The notes under the pieces were generated by a model, which was not told the DNA's origin, made no database searches, and saw only the letters and a list, made by a program, of their open reading frames with translations. A stretch of DNA of 64,000 nucleotides from AcAMD-5 sp044343935 (GTDB taxonomy: Bacteria > Actinomycetota > Actinomycetes > S36-B12 > UBA5976), in the NCBI GenBank assembly GCA_044343935.1, contig JBIJDU010000006.1, positions 3,742-67,741 of the forward strand, in the 5' to 3' direction. The stretch's first letter is position 1; the number at the start of each line of letters is the position of its first letter. A program made the translations under genes and the position numbers. This document shows positions 63,177 to 64,000 of this stretch, piece after piece.

Positions 63177-64000
63177 ATGGCTAATGATCCAACATATTCT
63201 GAGGCTTACCAGTCGGGCATTCGCGAAGAGATGACTCGCGATCCAAGGATCTTCATTCTTGGCACTGATCTACAAGAGCGAGGTGGCCACTTCGCTCAGG
63301 TAAAAGGCATTGCGCAAGAGTTTGGTGGCGAGCGGGTTAGAGATACTCCGATTTCAGAAGCTGCGATGGTGGCAGCCGGTGTGGGCTCAGCAATGTATGG
63401 CATGCGTCCAGTCGTTGATCTGAACTTTATGGACTTTGCACTTGGAGCAATGGACGAAATTATTAATCAAGCGGCGCACATTCGCTATATGTTCAATGGT
63501 TCCGTTCCGCTAGTTATTCGTGCTACATCTGGTATCGCAATGGCCGGCGCACATCACAACAACAGTTTTGAATCCTTTTTTGCGCACACTCCTGGACTCT
63601 CAGTTGCAGTACCTGGGACGCCATATGACGTAAAGGGTTTGCTCAAAACCGCTCTTCGTGCCGATGACCCTGTAATTTTCATGATGCATAAGAAATTAAC
63701 TGGTGCGCGAGGTCCAATTGGCGGACCAGATGATTTAGTTCCATTCGGTAAGGCACGAATTGCTCGAGAAGGTGCTGACGCCACAATTGTTAGTTACGGT
63801 TACACCTTAGTTACAGCAAATAAGGCTGCTGAAATTTTGGCTGCAGAAGGTAAGCAAATTGAGATCATTGATCTGCGAACCTTGTTCCCAATGGACATGG
63901 ATGCCGTAATCGAAGCTGTAAAACGAACCGGTCGTATGGTCGTTGCTGATGAAGCACCATTGTTTGCTTCAATTACAGCAGAGATTGCAGCTACCGCATC
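63177..64000 (+). CDS. Thiamine-diphosphate 2-oxoacid dehydrogenase E1, beta subunit (cut by window end)
   Basis: Starts at ATG 63177, 2 nt after the alpha stop, behind AGAGG; about 274 residues are visible and the frame is open at the window end. The transketolase-like pyrimidine-binding domain is seen (DTPISEAAMVAAGVGSAM with the TPP-activating Glu, VVDLNFMDFALGAMDEI), then the C-terminal domain start (GADATIVSYGY, IIDLRTLFPMD). It forms the E1 heterotetramer with the alpha subunit. Confidence 0.88.
   Translation, partial: MANDPTYSEAYQSGIREEMTRDPRIFILGTDLQERGGHFAQVKGIAQEFGGERVRDTPISEAAMVAAGVGSAMYGMRPVVDLNFMDFALGAMDEIINQAAHIRYMFNGSVPLVIRATSGIAMAGAHHNNSFESFFAHTPGLSVAVPGTPYDVKGLLKTALRADDPVIFMMHKKLTGARGPIGGPDDLVPFGKARIAREGADATIVSYGYTLVTANKAAEILAAEGKQIEIIDLRTLFPMDMDAVIEAVKRTGRMVVADEAPLFASITAEIAATA

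Overview
The window looks like chromosome from a small-genome, fairly A+T-rich actinobacterium, most likely a planktonic freshwater type such as the acI/Nanopelagicales lineage. The phylum call rests on a BldC regulator beside DUF3073 and purM-purF, a DUF3151 gene between fba and purA, a SpoU methyltransferase beside pyrE, and an actinobacterial-type dCTP deaminase. Coding is very dense: ATGA/TAATG junctions are common, several convergent genes overlap at their 3' ends, and many starts lack a Shine-Dalgarno but have a TAnnnT hexamer 6-7 nt upstream, which suggests leaderless mRNAs. The lineage name is inference; the phylum is well supported.

Layout. 1-9.4 kb: secreted proteins (a truncated extracellular protein, a DUF1800/DUF1501 pair, an M6-like metalloprotease, and a 1359-residue adhesin with a C-type lectin domain). 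9.5-14.5 kb: housekeeping (purA, DUF3151, fba, rRNA/tRNA methyltransferase, zinc ribbon, pyrE). 14.5-23.5 kb: envelope and accessory genes, including an 855-residue surface-layer-like protein with a structured upstream region, an orphan tyrosine recombinase, dcd, and two low-complexity or repeat-bearing secreted proteins. 23.5-27 kb: purD-purB-purC, followed by a trypsin-like protease and a GNAT protein. 28.9-42.6 kb: a sugar island. It holds a SDR dehydrogenase, an SMP-30 lactonase and a mannonate-dehydratase-family enzyme, then murQ, an RpiR regulator, a CUT1-type ABC importer lacking its ATPase, nanE, a BadF-type sugar kinase, KDPG aldolase and KDG kinase, and finally a GlcD/GlcF-type 2-hydroxyacid oxidase. 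42.7-49 kb: purS-purQ-purL, a DUF305 lipoprotein and a second M6-like protease. 48.6-52.3 kb: a complete ferric-iron-type ABC importer. 52.3-57.1 kb: purF-purM, DUF3073, bldC, a nitronate-monooxygenase-family protein and tRNA-Phe, tRNA-Asp, tRNA-Glu. 57.3-64 kb: two SDRs, two tandem EamA transporters, a D-2-hydroxyacid dehydrogenase, a free lipoyl domain and E1 alpha/beta of a thiamine-diphosphate 2-oxoacid dehydrogenase (beta cut by the window end).

How the genes work together. Nine de novo purine genes (purA, B, C, D, F, L, M, Q, S) are spread over four blocks. The sugar island reads as a combined route: import, phosphorylation and epimerisation or lactyl-ether cleavage of amino sugars (MurNAc, ManNAc, GlcNAc), oxidation of the released D-lactate, and a second oxidative arm (dehydrogenase, lactonase, hexonate dehydratase) that feeds KDG into KDG kinase and KDPG aldolase. 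No nagA, nagB or nanA is seen here, so the exact substrate is open. This island is the best candidate for an incompletely described system. A second cross-cutting pattern is a basic two-cysteine C-terminal tail of fixed spacing shared by three different secreted proteases.
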